The position numbers and the translations under genes were made by a program. A stretch of DNA of 64,000 nt from Ifrita kowaldi (Eukaryota; Chordata; Aves; Passeriformes; Cinclosomatidae), in the NCBI GenBank assembly GCA_013398055.1, contig VZRS01002541.1, positions 9,246 through 73,245 of the forward strand, written 5' to 3'. This document shows, one piece after another, positions 48,775 through 60,380 of the stretch; position 1 is the stretch's first letter; every line of letters starts with the position of its first letter. The notes under the pieces are model-generated. The model was given only the letters and a program-made list of their open reading frames with translations, was not told the DNA's origin and did no database searches.

Positions 48775-50560
48775 GTATTTCCTATATACTTCAGTAATCA
48801 AAAAGCCTGGCTGTTTTGCCTTTTTTCTTGGTAAATAGGTATCCTTGCTCACAATCTGGGTTCCATGGATACCACGAGCAACTCCAACTTTGTGCCTTTA
48901 ATGCTTGCACTGTAGAAAATGCTGTTTAAATATTCATGCTGACCCTAGAAAGCTATCCACTCGGCCATCTGGAGGACTCCCATACCCCATCCACTGGTGT
49001 TTTATTTTGAAGGATATATTCTGCTCACACTGACTTGGCTAAATAGACTATTGGTCCATTTGTTTTGTAACTGCTATTTAGTTACCTCTCAGGATGTCAG
49101 CTCAATTTATCTGTGTGGAGGAGAAGAATTCTTCAATAAAACTATAGATAAATAGGAGCAAGAGCTGCGGATGGATAGGAGGTTACTCATTCCCACTGAC
49201 GCTGCCGTGCATGGAAGTGACCTTGTCTGGAACCAGCTAACCTTGCACCTTGCGATTCACATGAAAATTCAAAGCCAAACCCTGGCAGGTCAGAGGGAGA
49301 ACCCAGCCTTGTGTTTGAGGAAAAAAGGGATTTGCTTGTTCAGGCAGAGCTGGGGTTGTGTACTGCACAGGGACACAGAGTGCATTCTGCCCAAGGCTAG
49401 AGGGAAATGAATGGAGAGGGAACACATTTAATTTGAAGTGGGAAGGAAAACGAGCATGTGACATCAGAGAGGGCCAGGAAGAGGAGAAAATGCTCCGTGG
49501 AGTGGAGCAGGCAAGGTAGAGGTGTCACAAACCTGCACCTGGTCTTGCAAGGAAGGGCCAGTTCCTCAGGGCTGCCTGCCTGTGTTGCCTTGAGATGGGA
49601 ACAGAAACGGCCCCCAGTTTCATCCCCCAAATTCTGAAAAGGCATTTTTTGTAAGTAAAGGAAGGATTATGGCCATCATGGCTCTCCAAGGGCAACTCCA
49701 CAGTCCAGGGATCTGCAAAGTCACCCGAAACACACACAGTGGCAAAAGCCTTTTGCTGTTCACTGTCTGGTCCCTGAGACACCCCACCAGTATCGCCGAC
49801 AGAAGATGAGGTGAAATGTTCATGATTAACAATGTTTATTTTGGCCTTTTCTCTCCAGTTTGGGTGTGGGGGCAGCGGCGCTGGTTCTATTTGGCTGATT
49901 TATTTATGTTCAGAAGGAGGGTGGAGGAAGGGGGCGTATATCCATGGTCACGCTGACTTTTTCAAGCTGCTTTGGAAGAAAGTGCACACTTAATTGGCAT
50001 TCAAAGTGCATCTCTGGTTCCTATCTCTCAGCAATGCTTGAATAGATTGTGGTGTGTACAAACCTGGCAATAACTCCACTCTGGTCTGACAAGAGTTAGG
50101 AAACACTGCTTAATTCTTCTATTTCATTTTACTTTTTTTCGGTCTTGGAGAGAATTTTATTCTTTGCTGCTTGATCATTTTCCCTGTGATTCATGTCCTT
50201 TCAGGAAATAGTAATTGACAAAAATAAAGCACTTGGGTTTTTATTTAGTGAGCTCCAGCTAAATTCACACAGTCCTGCTTAAGAATCTATGCCCTCCATG
50301 CCGCATTTGTTTTAAGCTTCCAGCCTCTTCTAGACAGATTTTTTCCCCCCATGCAGGCACAAAAGCACTTTAGTCAGCACAAATTTGGAGGTAGAACAAA
50401 AAGCCTGTAATAGCATATCTCGTGCTGCTATCAATTTTCCACCGGTGGAGCACTGGGGTACATGAAGTCCTTTGTCTGTATTCTGAACTCAGCTTTGGTG
50501 ACATTACATGACCAACTACAACGCTATAGCGTGTTCCATGCTGGTTTGAATTGTAACTTA
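48775..50560. other. Single-copy noncoding DNA
   Basis: The parts 49850-50000 and 50150-50300 are complex, with retained words such as TTTAATTGG-like CACACTTAATTGGCATT, and could be constrained. Antisense frames at 49237-49832 overlap in different registers. Confidence 0.35.
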
Positions 50561-50596
50561 GGGGAAAAAAAAAAAAAAGAAAAAAAAAAGAGAGAA
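50561..50596 (+). repeat. Purine tract: G4, A14, G, A10, GAGAG
   Basis: About 35 bases of uninterrupted purines. It has the same G-run, A-run, G, A-run, GAG order as the tract at 55501. It gives a spurious phenylalanine-rich antisense frame (50370-50744). Confidence 0.85.
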
Positions 50597-50609
50597 TAAA
50601 GTAAAGATG

Positions 50610-51010
50610 TCCTGGAATGTGGCCAGGGCATAATGATTTCAATTCTGAAGAAATACGACAACCAATTATACTAAATTCAACATTTTCATGTATGATAAGT
50701 TTAAAATCTCCTCTAATCAAATAGGGGAAGCCCTTTTCCCCCATTTTGCTATGGTTTTAGTTACCAGTAGGCCTCTAAAAATCTGTTTCTGCTTAAAAAG
50801 AAACCCTGAAAGGTTGTATTTACTATATGTATGAAAAAGGGTTGAATGATACAATTATATATTTTAGAATACTAAAGCAATGTATAAGAGACTAATCACG
50901 ATCCCAAATTCAATTTTCAAACCTTTAATTGATCCCATCCCAAAGGTAACATTCTATCTTAATTGCCATGCTGAACTGGTTGCAATTACGTAAAATAAAA
51001 CTGTTCATTG
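50610..51010. other. AT-rich block, candidate conserved noncoding element
   Basis: Complex AT-rich sequence with ACCAATTATAC, CCTTTAATTGATCCC, TTAATTGCC and GCAATTACGTAAAA words. No repeat similarity is seen. Inferred from texture only. Confidence 0.35.
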
Positions 51011-52149
51011 GTAACTGGAAAAAGTCTGCTCATTAAGCACATGACGGCCAGCCTTGAAAATACTTGATTGCAAAAGGATGCAACCACTTTGCTTATATTT
51101 CCTTTTCTGGTTAAACTTTCCTTCACATATGTTGAGCTGGCTCCAAAAAGCCACACACGCACAACAGCAAGTTGGAGATGGAACATGGTGCTGTGCATGT
51201 CTGTGCTCCTGCACCGTCCACGGGCAAAGCCACCTTCAAGGATGGAAGAAGGGACTAGAAGAACAGGCGACCTTGGTGCTGACCTGCTCTGCTGTGATCT
51301 CTAAGGGGGCACCAGGAGCAGGGAGCTCCTCTGGAGCACTGAACAAACTCAGGAAATAATAAGGGAAAACTTAATTCCAAGTTGCAATCGGAAGTTGCAC
51401 TATGGAATACATGGGTATTCCTGCAGAGGTGTCACACAACTTGCAGAACTGGGTAAGGTTGGGATCTTCTCTGTTTATTTGGAAACCAAAGTAAAAGCAA
51501 AGGAAACTTATGGTTTTTGAGAGGTGACAGTAGATGTTGGTGAAGGAAGAAGACTGGCAGCTTTTTTATTATTGCCAAGAGAGCCTGAGCCACTCTCAAT
51601 CTGATATCAGCACCTGTGACACTTGGAACGCTGCCTCACTGGATGCAAATGTCGTGTAAATAGTTAGGAGGTGCTTATTCATTACTGTTACTTTTATTAT
51701 TCAACCTCTCTAAGATACAACTGTCCAGCTGAGACAAGCACATCCGTAAGAGTTCACCAGAATTTGGAATAGGTACAACACTTTCAGCTGTGGTAACAGT
51801 GGATCACTGGGACAAACTACTGCAGAGACAACATCTCATTTTTTTCCCTTTGATCTCATCCCAGCAAGGCTGGATGCCTTTCCAGGAGTTAACCTCCAGT
51901 CAAACATACGTCACTCTCCTCCCCTTGGGAATAAAAGGATGGATGTCTACATTCTGTGGTATACAGGAGGTCAGACCAGGTGATCAAAAGCTCTGGTCCT
52001 AAATACCTGACTTCCAAGTAACTCTTTAAGTAAACCCATCATATGGAAGTGTTAAAAATAATCCCCTTCTAAAACACCTTAGCGTTTCCTTAGTGAGTGC
52101 CATCCTCTCAGCCTGAATGCAGGTTTGGAGATGTGTGGTACTTGGGTCT
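51011..52149. other. Single-copy noncoding DNA
   Basis: Two plus frames and two minus frames overlap at 50986-51359 without domain evidence. No repeat is recognised. Confidence 0.4.
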
Positions 52150-52290
52150 GTATAAACTCAGTGACAGGACATTCCCCATCCCAAAGAGCTCATGTCCAAA
52201 TGGAAGATGAGATACAGAGAAGATACAAACAGATGGGGAAGCACCAGGTAAAACTGAAATGATTAGTGCTTAATAATCATCAACTGCAGC
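52150..52290 (+). mobile_element. Possible very old LINE/SINE remnant (L3-like)
   Basis: CCCAAAGAGCTCATGTCCAA, followed by AGATGAGATACAGAGAAGA and ACAAACAGATGGGGAAGCA, recalls a widespread amniote repeat with the words CAAAGAGCTTACAGTCTAA and a GACAGACA-rich tail. I believe this is the 3' part of an L3/CR1-like element, but the match is from memory and diverged. Confidence 0.3.
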
Positions 52291-55200
52291 ACACCAGCTA
52301 TGGCTTCTCAGTCAACTTCTATGTGAGGATTAAGTAAGTATTCTGGTTTTATACCAGTGAATTTCAGGATGCAGGACAGGTCACTGGATATGCCCATCCC
52401 ATGATATGCATACATCTGTCCATGATACATGTGCTTATTACAGTTTCAGAAAACAGATCCTTTAAACATCTCAGAGATACAGTCCAAGTGATGTAGGTGC
52501 CTGAAAGTCATCCCTGAGAGCCCGGGTTTCTGTTTGCCTTTAACAAGAGGACTTAGACGTCCGATGGGACTTGGCTGTCCAAGCCATTCAGGGATGCCAG
52601 TGCCAGCCAAATATTGCCTATATATATCTTTAAACATCTGAGCCTTTGAATGGCAGGGCGATGTAGTGATGAATAAATGCCTACTTGGACATAGAACAAA
52701 GATATCTGACTGGCTGAATAGGCAGCATTTGAATTGTACAGAACACACAGATACTCTGTAAATGAATGGCTGTTCACTCGCTTCATCAATAGAAAAAATT
52801 GCTCTTTCTCTTTCCGAGCGCACAGTATTTGCAGTAAGAAGGACACACAGATAAAACCGAAAATCTATTTCACAAGCATTTGAGCAGACTTGTGAAAATA
52901 GAGCCAGTGCATCATTTTGCTGATGGAATCTAAAGTAATGATTCAGATGGGAATCATCACTAGCCCTGCAGACATTGGGGATCTGCGCTCATCCTGAAGC
53001 GTGCAGGCTGGTAAAGCAGGATTCCAAGCCTGACCTACTTTTGTCCCTACCTTGTTCCATCAGACCTAAATCCTGGTCCTGCATTCAGACTGGAAGACTG
53101 TTGTGAATACAAATGATTCCAGGCATTCCTGATAGACTCAGAGGAGATCGAATTCTGTATTTACTTGTACCATCCACACTTGGGAAATTCAGGGACTTTG
53201 AGGTCGTGCAAAATTGTTCCTCTAGCAAAATCAATGCACATTTTGTGTAAATCAGCTTTGGAACAGCTTCAGGATTCTGTGGAGGATCAGTCTTCACTCA
53301 GAGAGGGTGAAACTCAGCACAAAAATTACTACCTGAAACTTTCCCAAACTTTACTAAAATAGAAATGAAAGGCCATATTCTTAGCTAGCATAAGCTGGTG
53401 CAGATCAGCTATATGACAATTACTGTGTGGATCAGCAAGGCTTGCATTTATTTGCCTGGCTGACCCACCTCTCCTATTGATCACTGCAGCTGAGATCTTC
53501 ACTGTATAGTTTTGTCTATGCAAAGGAAAACAAATTAAATGTTAACTTTAAACAAAACCGCAGATCATTATTCAGTTTGGTTTCAGCACTCTGCTAAGAA
53601 AACTCAGAGGTGTGGATGTTGTGGGGTTTGAAGATCATTTCAGCTTTGCATTTCTGCTCTAGCACAGGGAAGATGCACTTTGAATAGTGGGACAAGTCTT
53701 TTCCATCAGTGCCCTTGGTCCTAATGTCACTTAGGGATCAGACAGCTGAGCCAGCACCATAGCAGGATTGATTGAAGATGTACCCTTGGGAAGAGGTAGG
53801 GGTTGCCTAAATGTCTCCTTCTTCTGATGCCTGACTCAAACTAGTCTAATTTGGGTACCCAGTAACACACCTGCCTTCTCTGCCAGGGGATGTTTATAAT
53901 TTTTATTAGGTACAGACTTTTATAGGAGTTTGTTACCTGATATCAACTGCAGCACAAATGTGCAAAGCTCAGCCTGAGCAAATGAAAGGGAAAACATGGA
54001 GTGCTGGTTGTGCATGGAACAAGGTGCTTGACTTAATTTCTGTTCGATTTGGGATTTGTAGGCACTGTCTAATTTACAAGGAACTGCAAAGAGACCAGTT
54101 GCTGTCTTGTAACAGGGAAAGGACTTTGGTCTTCATTTCAGTCCATTGATAAAATGGCTAAACTGGACCCCTGCATAATGTGAATTCTTGTCACCTGATT
54201 GAAGTTTTGGTAAGTTTAGGAACTCACACATTGAACTGCATTTCTCTGCTTTCATCCTTCACCAGCTCTATCCTTCTTCAGCTCTCATGAACACAAACCC
54301 AGGGGGTGAAACAGAACCAAGGAAGACAGAGGACAGAGGGTGGTTCAAGTCTGCTGAGGCCAGTGCAGAACTGGAAGAGCAGCTGTGCAGGTGCAGCCAG
54401 AACACCAGACAGTGGGTGAAAACATTAATGCACTGCACAAAACATGCACCCCCAAACATTATTAATCCCAGGTAAATGGAAGAGGGTGGGAAGCAGCAAG
54501 TACCTTGGGCAGTGGAGCAGAGGCTGTACCAGAGGTGCTGTAGGAGCCAGCAAAGAGCTGGGAGCAGACCCTGGGTACTCTAATCCTCACCCTCCTCCTC
54601 TAACTGCTGTGCAATGCTGAGTCTTTCATCCAAACCTCCTCAACTGCCTGGAAAGTGCAAAATGGTAACACTGCTATGGAAGCTTCAGACCTGCATGGGG
54701 TCACTGCATAACACCCCACATAATAAAGGAGATATTTATGTCCTCTCAGTACAAAGCCAGTTAATAATCACCATTAGAAACAGCATGAAACAAGAGCACA
54801 CAAAGCAGAGTTCGCTCCACTCAGAGTGTAAATTGCATAGTACTCCAAGATGAAGGCATGTTGTATTCTTTCCATGGTTATATTTAAATCTGTGTTTTCT
54901 TTAATTTAAATCTGCTCTATAAAGATCTCAGCAATTTGAGACAAAAGTATCCTTTAAAAACAGAAAAAAAAAATGACATGATAGCATCCTTCATGCCAGG
55001 CTGGCCCTGTTGTGATTTTACATTGAGGGTGCATTTTAATTGATGAAATGTGCTACACAGCACAACTTGAAAAAGTAACAACCTTTAGTTACCATTTGGA
55101 AATGTGATGGAGGTGGCAGAAGTTAAACTCTTAGGACTAAATGAAATAACAGAAGCTCCCTATCCTTTCTTGAAGACGCTCATTAGTTTTCACTTTCTCA

Positions 55201-55500
55201 CATTCTGTTTGCCATGGATTTCATCCAAGAATGACGGATGTAGAGTTATTAAGCAAGTGATAGTTTCAAAACTCCAAGTGTCAGTGCTCAGTGTGGGAGC
55301 TCAGTTACCTTGCAGAGGGCAAGGGGATTAAATAGCCCTGCCCTGGCACTGGCGTCGCCACAGAGGGAATGATTACATGGAAAGGTACTGTCAGAGGAGC
55401 CTGAGAGACACAAGTCAGTTATAGGAATGGACAAATAAACAAATGAGGAATGTTTGAGGAATAATCTGGTATTTTCATGCATCAGTGCACACAGGAAACT
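52291..55500. other. Single-copy noncoding DNA, 3.2 kb
   Basis: Frames at 52446-52846 (minus) overlap in two registers. The part 54870-55000 is AT-rich with a run of A at about 54963. No repeat family is recognised. Confidence 0.4.
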
Positions 55501-55535
55501 GGGGGGGAAAAAAAAAAGAAAAAAAAAGAGGAAGG
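55501..55535 (+). repeat. Purine tract: G7, A10, G, A9, GAGGAAGGAG
   Basis: About 35 uninterrupted purines, with the same layout as the tract at 50561. It is low-complexity and probably length-variable. Confidence 0.85.
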
Positions 55536-55736
55536 AGTATTAGTTTGCAGAAGGCAATGAACAAGCACCTTTTCTTAAATTCAGTCCAAGCTGGGATGTA
55601 GGGATATCTTAAATACTATAAGGTCTCTGTGAGGGAAGAGGCAAATCACTGAAGTTTCTGATTCTAGGCTTGGGAGAGAAACCTGCATGTAGAGGTTGCT
55701 TTTCTCATTCCCGTGGGCCTGCTGACCAGTCATGGT

Positions 55737-55822
55737 CATAGGGTCATCGGCTGGTTTGGGTTAGAAGGGACCTTAAAGGTCTTCCAGTTCCAACCCCCCT
55801 GAATGGGCACCTTCCACCAGAA
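55737..55822 (-). mobile_element. CR1 LINE 3'-UTR stub, minus strand
   Basis: GGTTTGGGTTAGAAGGGACC, then TTAAAGGTCTTCCAGTTCCA and ACCCCCCTG, match the reverse complement of the CR1 3' UTR. The next landmark (GCCATGGGCAGGGACA) is partly lost, and the match ends soon after CACCTTCCACC. Only about 80 bp remain and the ORF2 tail is absent, so the copy is more truncated than the others. Confidence 0.85.
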
Positions 55823-58800
55823 GTCCATGGGACATGCTCCATGGGCAGGGTACAAAAGGCTAAATGAACCTGCTGGAGAACATGGAAGGCAATGCAAGTG
55901 GCCCTCTCCAGCTGGGAAGCAGAAAAGCAAAGAGCCCAAAAATGATCTTTCTCCATTTTACCTTCCAAGTGACACAACTGACACACTCCCTCCTTTTCCA
56001 AAAATTTGGAGATTTCCTCTATCCCTATTCACTTGTATCTCCTGCCTCTTGCTGACACTCAGAATGAGTCAAGCCCATGTGTCAAGCAAGACCCTGCTTT
56101 TTTAAATTGCTTTTCCCACTTGATGAATTTGCTCACAAACTGAAGAGGAAACAAAAAATAACACTGAAAAAATCTGGTTATGTAGATTTTTTTTCTGTCC
56201 TAGATGCAGTAAAAACCTAACAGGGGTCTGAGTGAGAAGCCTGTTGAGCAGTTTCTCACTTGTTTTCCAAGCTCAAGTGATATGATGTGTGTCAGCTTGG
56301 ATCAGACTCCGCAAGTCTGGATGTCGAGCGCAGGCTGGCGGTTCATATTCCACACCTGGAAGCCAGCAGGGTCATATCCAGAACCAAAGTCTGAACTCTG
56401 CTTCTGTAAGAGTTTCTCTGTTTAAACTACAAGCTTCAGCCTTATTGTAAAGATTTGATTTTACTTCTGAATTAACGTAGAGACTCTTGTTAACGTCCAG
56501 CCTGGCAGTGGTTTAGACTGGCAGGAACCTTCCGGAGCAGTGGACCTCACCAGGTTTTCTTTTCCCTTGAATATAGAATCCTATGACTTTTGCTGTCAGA
56601 TTTTGCAGAGGACTCTCTTCTGGAGAGGAAAAAAAAATTATTTAAGCCCATTCCATAGTGTCTTTCTTGCTTTTGAGTTAGTAGTTAGTCCCTATTCCCA
56701 CTGACTGAGATTTTAAAGCCCTGCTGCAGCAGATACTGTGACCTGGCAGTTCTCAGCCTTGGCTTTTGTTGTGGCTTTCCCACTCCCTCTGATCCTGTCT
56801 TCTTGATCTGCTCTCTCAGGCACCCATTGCTAGGCCTTTTCTCTGTTTTGGATTCATGCCTGCATCTCCAACGCGTTGCTGTCCTTTCCCATGGCTTTAC
56901 TGTCAGTTCCTTTGTGTACGCTCATCTTTCATCGAGGCCTTCAGACCGCCTCAATTTGTCTCGTGCTCTCTAACACATTTTGGGCAGCCCTGATGGTATT
57001 CTCCAAATACATATTTTGCTGCAAGTCCACACATTTATTCTTTACTGGTCTTAGTCATCCTGTAACCTTAATTAGAAATGTAATTAGATGATGGCTGCTA
57101 TTCCTTGGGAGCTCCCAAGCATGCACTAATTGATAGCCCCCCATTACTCAGTATGAGCCATAGAAAAATCCATTTGCTGTAACAGCTGTTGCAGGGCACG
57201 GATGGGAGACAAGGTGTCAGGGCATTTCTAGAAAGGTCCAGAAGAAAATGAACTGTCTGAATGTAATAGAGTGCCTTCAGGAATGGATGAGGGCTGATTT
57301 ATCTCCACTCTACCAATTATACTATTATAATTCCTGCCAGTAAGAATTTTTAACATACGGTTTGCTGATGGGTTCATGAAAACAGGGCTGGTCTGGACCT
57401 GGAGAAATCCCCTGTGAGAGCCTCTGTCCAAAAGATGGCTTGTTCCTGGCAGAGACTTGTCGAGCATATTCTTTAGCATGCTCTGTTACAGTGGCCTGGG
57501 CATGTCCTAAGGAGTTGTTTTTTTTTTTTTCCTGTAAGGTCTGGAAAAAGAACAGGAGCAGCAATAACATCCAGTGGAGAATCAAAGTATTTGAGAGCTT
57601 CCAGGGGCACATTCCTGACAGTTGTAAGAGCTGGTGCAGAGTACTAAGAGGGGGCTTGCACCAGAAAACAGATGTGGAAGAGAGAATTTCTGTCCCAAAG
57701 AGCTCACAGAAATGGTAAAGGGGTTTTGTATCCATTTCAGCTTGAGGTTTTTTTAAGCTTTGTGATCTTATTTTATTTACCTCAAATCAGTTTGTCCGTT
57801 TTTAATATTATTCAGGGTTATAGGAAGGAAATACTTTAATATGGCAGATTTCATAGAAAATTGATAAATGTGGGCTGCAGAACAATGCACTGCTCTTCCT
57901 TAGTCCATGATAGGCTCATGAATGCCAGTTTGGTATGATTCTGGGATACCTTCAGACTGAATGTGGATGCAGATTCAGTTCTAGCTCTATTAGCACACCC
58001 AACTTCTTTAGACAGAACCTGTCATGCTGTGGTCAGGATTAAGATAACAAATATTTCACACAGCCCATGGACAGTTTCACCAGCAGCATTATTTCCACCA
58101 AACAGGTGAAGCAGAAAGGACAGAAGGGCCTCCTTCAACTTCTGTTGAAATACATGGAAAAACTCACACTGCCTCCATAAGAAGTTAGATCAAGTTCCAA
58201 GGCTGCACGTCAACATTTTTCTGAGCACTCCTGACTCTGCGCAGGGGCCCCTACATCATGTTACATTCCTTTGCAGGATAAAGGATGTGGGAATTTTTTA
58301 CCCTTCCAGAGACAGCTCTCCTTTGAAATCACATTTGTTTTCTTGGTAAGTGCCGGAAAGAAATGGATGGGAAAAGCTCGACAGTGAACTCTAAACTGCC
58401 TTTTATGCTGGCATCATTTTTTGGAGGGGGGAGGAAGGGAGTGTGCGTGCACAGGCACTCACAGCTAAGGTCTTAATTCTATCTCCAGATGCTGTGCATA
58501 ATCTAGAGGTTTATCGTAATGAATTATTTCTGTTATTACTGCAGGCAAAGTGAGATTTAATTTGATGTGTGATATATCCCTGGATTAACTACCCTTTGGT
58601 TTTATTTGCTCCATAATGGTGAATTTTTGTTTATAGACCCATTTTGTAATTACATCCCTGAGCTCAGAAGGGCTACAGCAATGCTGCTCCATCCTATAGG
58701 AAATCAGGATCCAATTCCCTTCTCCCAGTCCTGTTGTCAGCTGTGGCTAAAACAGAAGCTGCACAATATGATGTTCCCCATTTTGTCTCCCTTAATCACA

Positions 58801-59699
58801 GTTTTACAGGACAAAGTACAATGAATGGAAAGACTCTCCTTGGCTGGAAAGACTGGGATACCACTTGGGAGACGTATGCAAAGTGGCAGAGAAGCTTCAC
58901 CTTGAAAAATGGCAACAATGTGTGTTTTAACAGGTGCCAGGAACAATCAGTTGAGTCCTTCATGATACCTACATGTTCAAAGTGTCATGGCTCCACAGAG
59001 GCTCCAAGGGTGGCAGAGGGAGCTGTGGGGTATGGCAGCATGCAGAGCAGGGGTTCATTAATTCCTTATTTCCCAGCTGTCCTCCTCTCAGTGGGAATTC
59101 AAGCCTTCAGCCCATGCTGAAAGATGCAGTGTTGGCTGGTGGTCGGGGCAATGGACTCTCCTCTCTTCCTACCCCATCCAGCCCAGCCCAAGCCCTTCCC
59201 TTGTCTCATACCCAGGAGGTCTGGGACCAACATGTCTTAATGCACGTCCTTGCAATACCACCAGCTGTCACAAGAGAAAGAGAAGTCTGACCCTGATCCA
59301 GCTAATCCACTTCCCTCGTGCTCATGTGGCAAAACCATGAGGGTCCCCCATTCCTGGTCCAAGGGGGAGAGTCAGGGGGAGCTGAGATCCCAGTGCAGCT
59401 CTGTGGAGAGCAGGACACGGCACTGCAGTCCCAGGCACTGTGGCAGGACCCACACCTAATCCCCTGGGAACATATGGCGTGGCACTCACACAGAATCAGG
59501 TTTCATTGCAATCATGGTGATCTTAATTAGTACTACTTATAACAACAGAAGTCAGCCTAAGTACCGGGAAAAGTAAACGGAAGCAACCAAATCCATCTGG
59601 GTATTAGTGTGCCCTTTGGAAAGGGTGGGGGGTTTTTTTGACTTTTGACCCGAAGCATTGCCTCGCTCAACCCTTCAGTCACAAACCTGCACTCAGCTT
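55823..59699. other. Single-copy noncoding DNA, 3.9 kb
   Basis: Contains a T13 run at 57518-57530 and a CCCAAAGAGCTCACAG word at about 57693 that resembles the L3-like element at 52150. Frames up to 136 codons (57325-57735, minus) include the homopolymer and are not accepted. Confidence 0.35.
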
Positions 59700-60083
59700 G
59701 CTGGGGTTCACAAGATTTGTACTGTTCAGCCTGGAGAAGACAAGGCTTTGGGGTGACCTAACTGTGGCCTTCCAGTACCTGAAGGAGCTGACAACAGAGC
59801 TGGAGAGAGACTGTATACAAGGGCCTTGAGGACAAGGGGGAATGGCTTCCCACTGACAGAGAGTAGGTTTAGATTAGATATTAGGAAAAAATGCGTCCCT
59901 GTGAGGGTGGTGAGGTCCTGGCACAGGTTGCCCAGAGAAGCTGTGGATGCCCCATCCCTGGAAGTGTTCAAGGCCAGGTTGGACAGGGCTTGGAGCAACC
60001 TGGGATAGTGGAAGGGGATTGGAATGAGATGAGATTTAAGGTCTCTCCCAACTCAAACCATTCTATGGTTCTTTGATTCTGTG
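59700..60083 (+). mobile_element. CR1 LINE, 5'-truncated 3' end, plus strand
   Basis: This is the longest of the younger copies. Similarity starts near TGTTCAGCCTGGAGAAGAC. It runs through the ORF2 tail (RFRLDIRKK, HRLPREAVDAPSLEVFKARL, DRAWSNLG) to the stop at 60006-60008, then the 3' UTR, and ends in CR1-type octamers (ATTCTATGGTTCTTTGATTCT). The open frame at 59826-60008 is therefore the decayed end of a reverse transcriptase protein, not a cellular gene. The usual GCAGGG block of the 3' UTR is shortened. Confidence 0.95.
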
Positions 60084-60323
60084 GACTGATCTCCTCCTTC
60101 TCAGGGTGACCCATGATGGAGTGGCAGAGCTGTGCTCCTGCCAGAACCCTGGGTGACGGAGCACTCACCTTGGAGTGGGCACCTCCATGGGACAAGGCAG
60201 CAGCTACAAAGTTCAAACTGAAGGTTGTGTTTTCAGAGAGGGAGGTGCTGGGTTCAATCCCTAGTCAAAGTCACGCTAAAAAATATTTCCCAAGTACACA
60301 TCACACTGAAGACAGAGTGTTTG

Positions 60324-60380
60324 GTTTTATACTGACAGACAAGAATGTTTGATTTTTTACTGACAGACAAGAATGTTTGA
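60324..60380 (+). repeat. 28-bp tandem duplication, two copies
   Basis: ACTGACAGACAAGAATGTTT followed by GA occurs at 60331-60352 and again at 60359-60380, with T-rich spacers before each. The 22-bp cores are identical, so the event is recent or the locus is still changing. Confidence 0.93.

Noticed and set aside
50370..50744. 124-codon minus-strand frame with a run of phenylalanines
   Set aside because: The run is the antisense of the A14/A10 purine tract. A transmembrane reading would be an artefact.
59726..59998. 90-codon minus frame, and similar frames antisense to other CR1 copies (26219-26511, 43037-43309, 62577-62846)
   Set aside because: These are antisense shadows of the CR1 ORF2 tail and are similar to each other only because the repeats are.
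60248..60265. tRNA B-box-like string (GGGTTCAATCCC)
   Set aside because: No A box upstream at tRNA spacing and no tRNA-derived SINE body. The CR1 lies on the wrong side for a tRNA/CR1 composite SINE.
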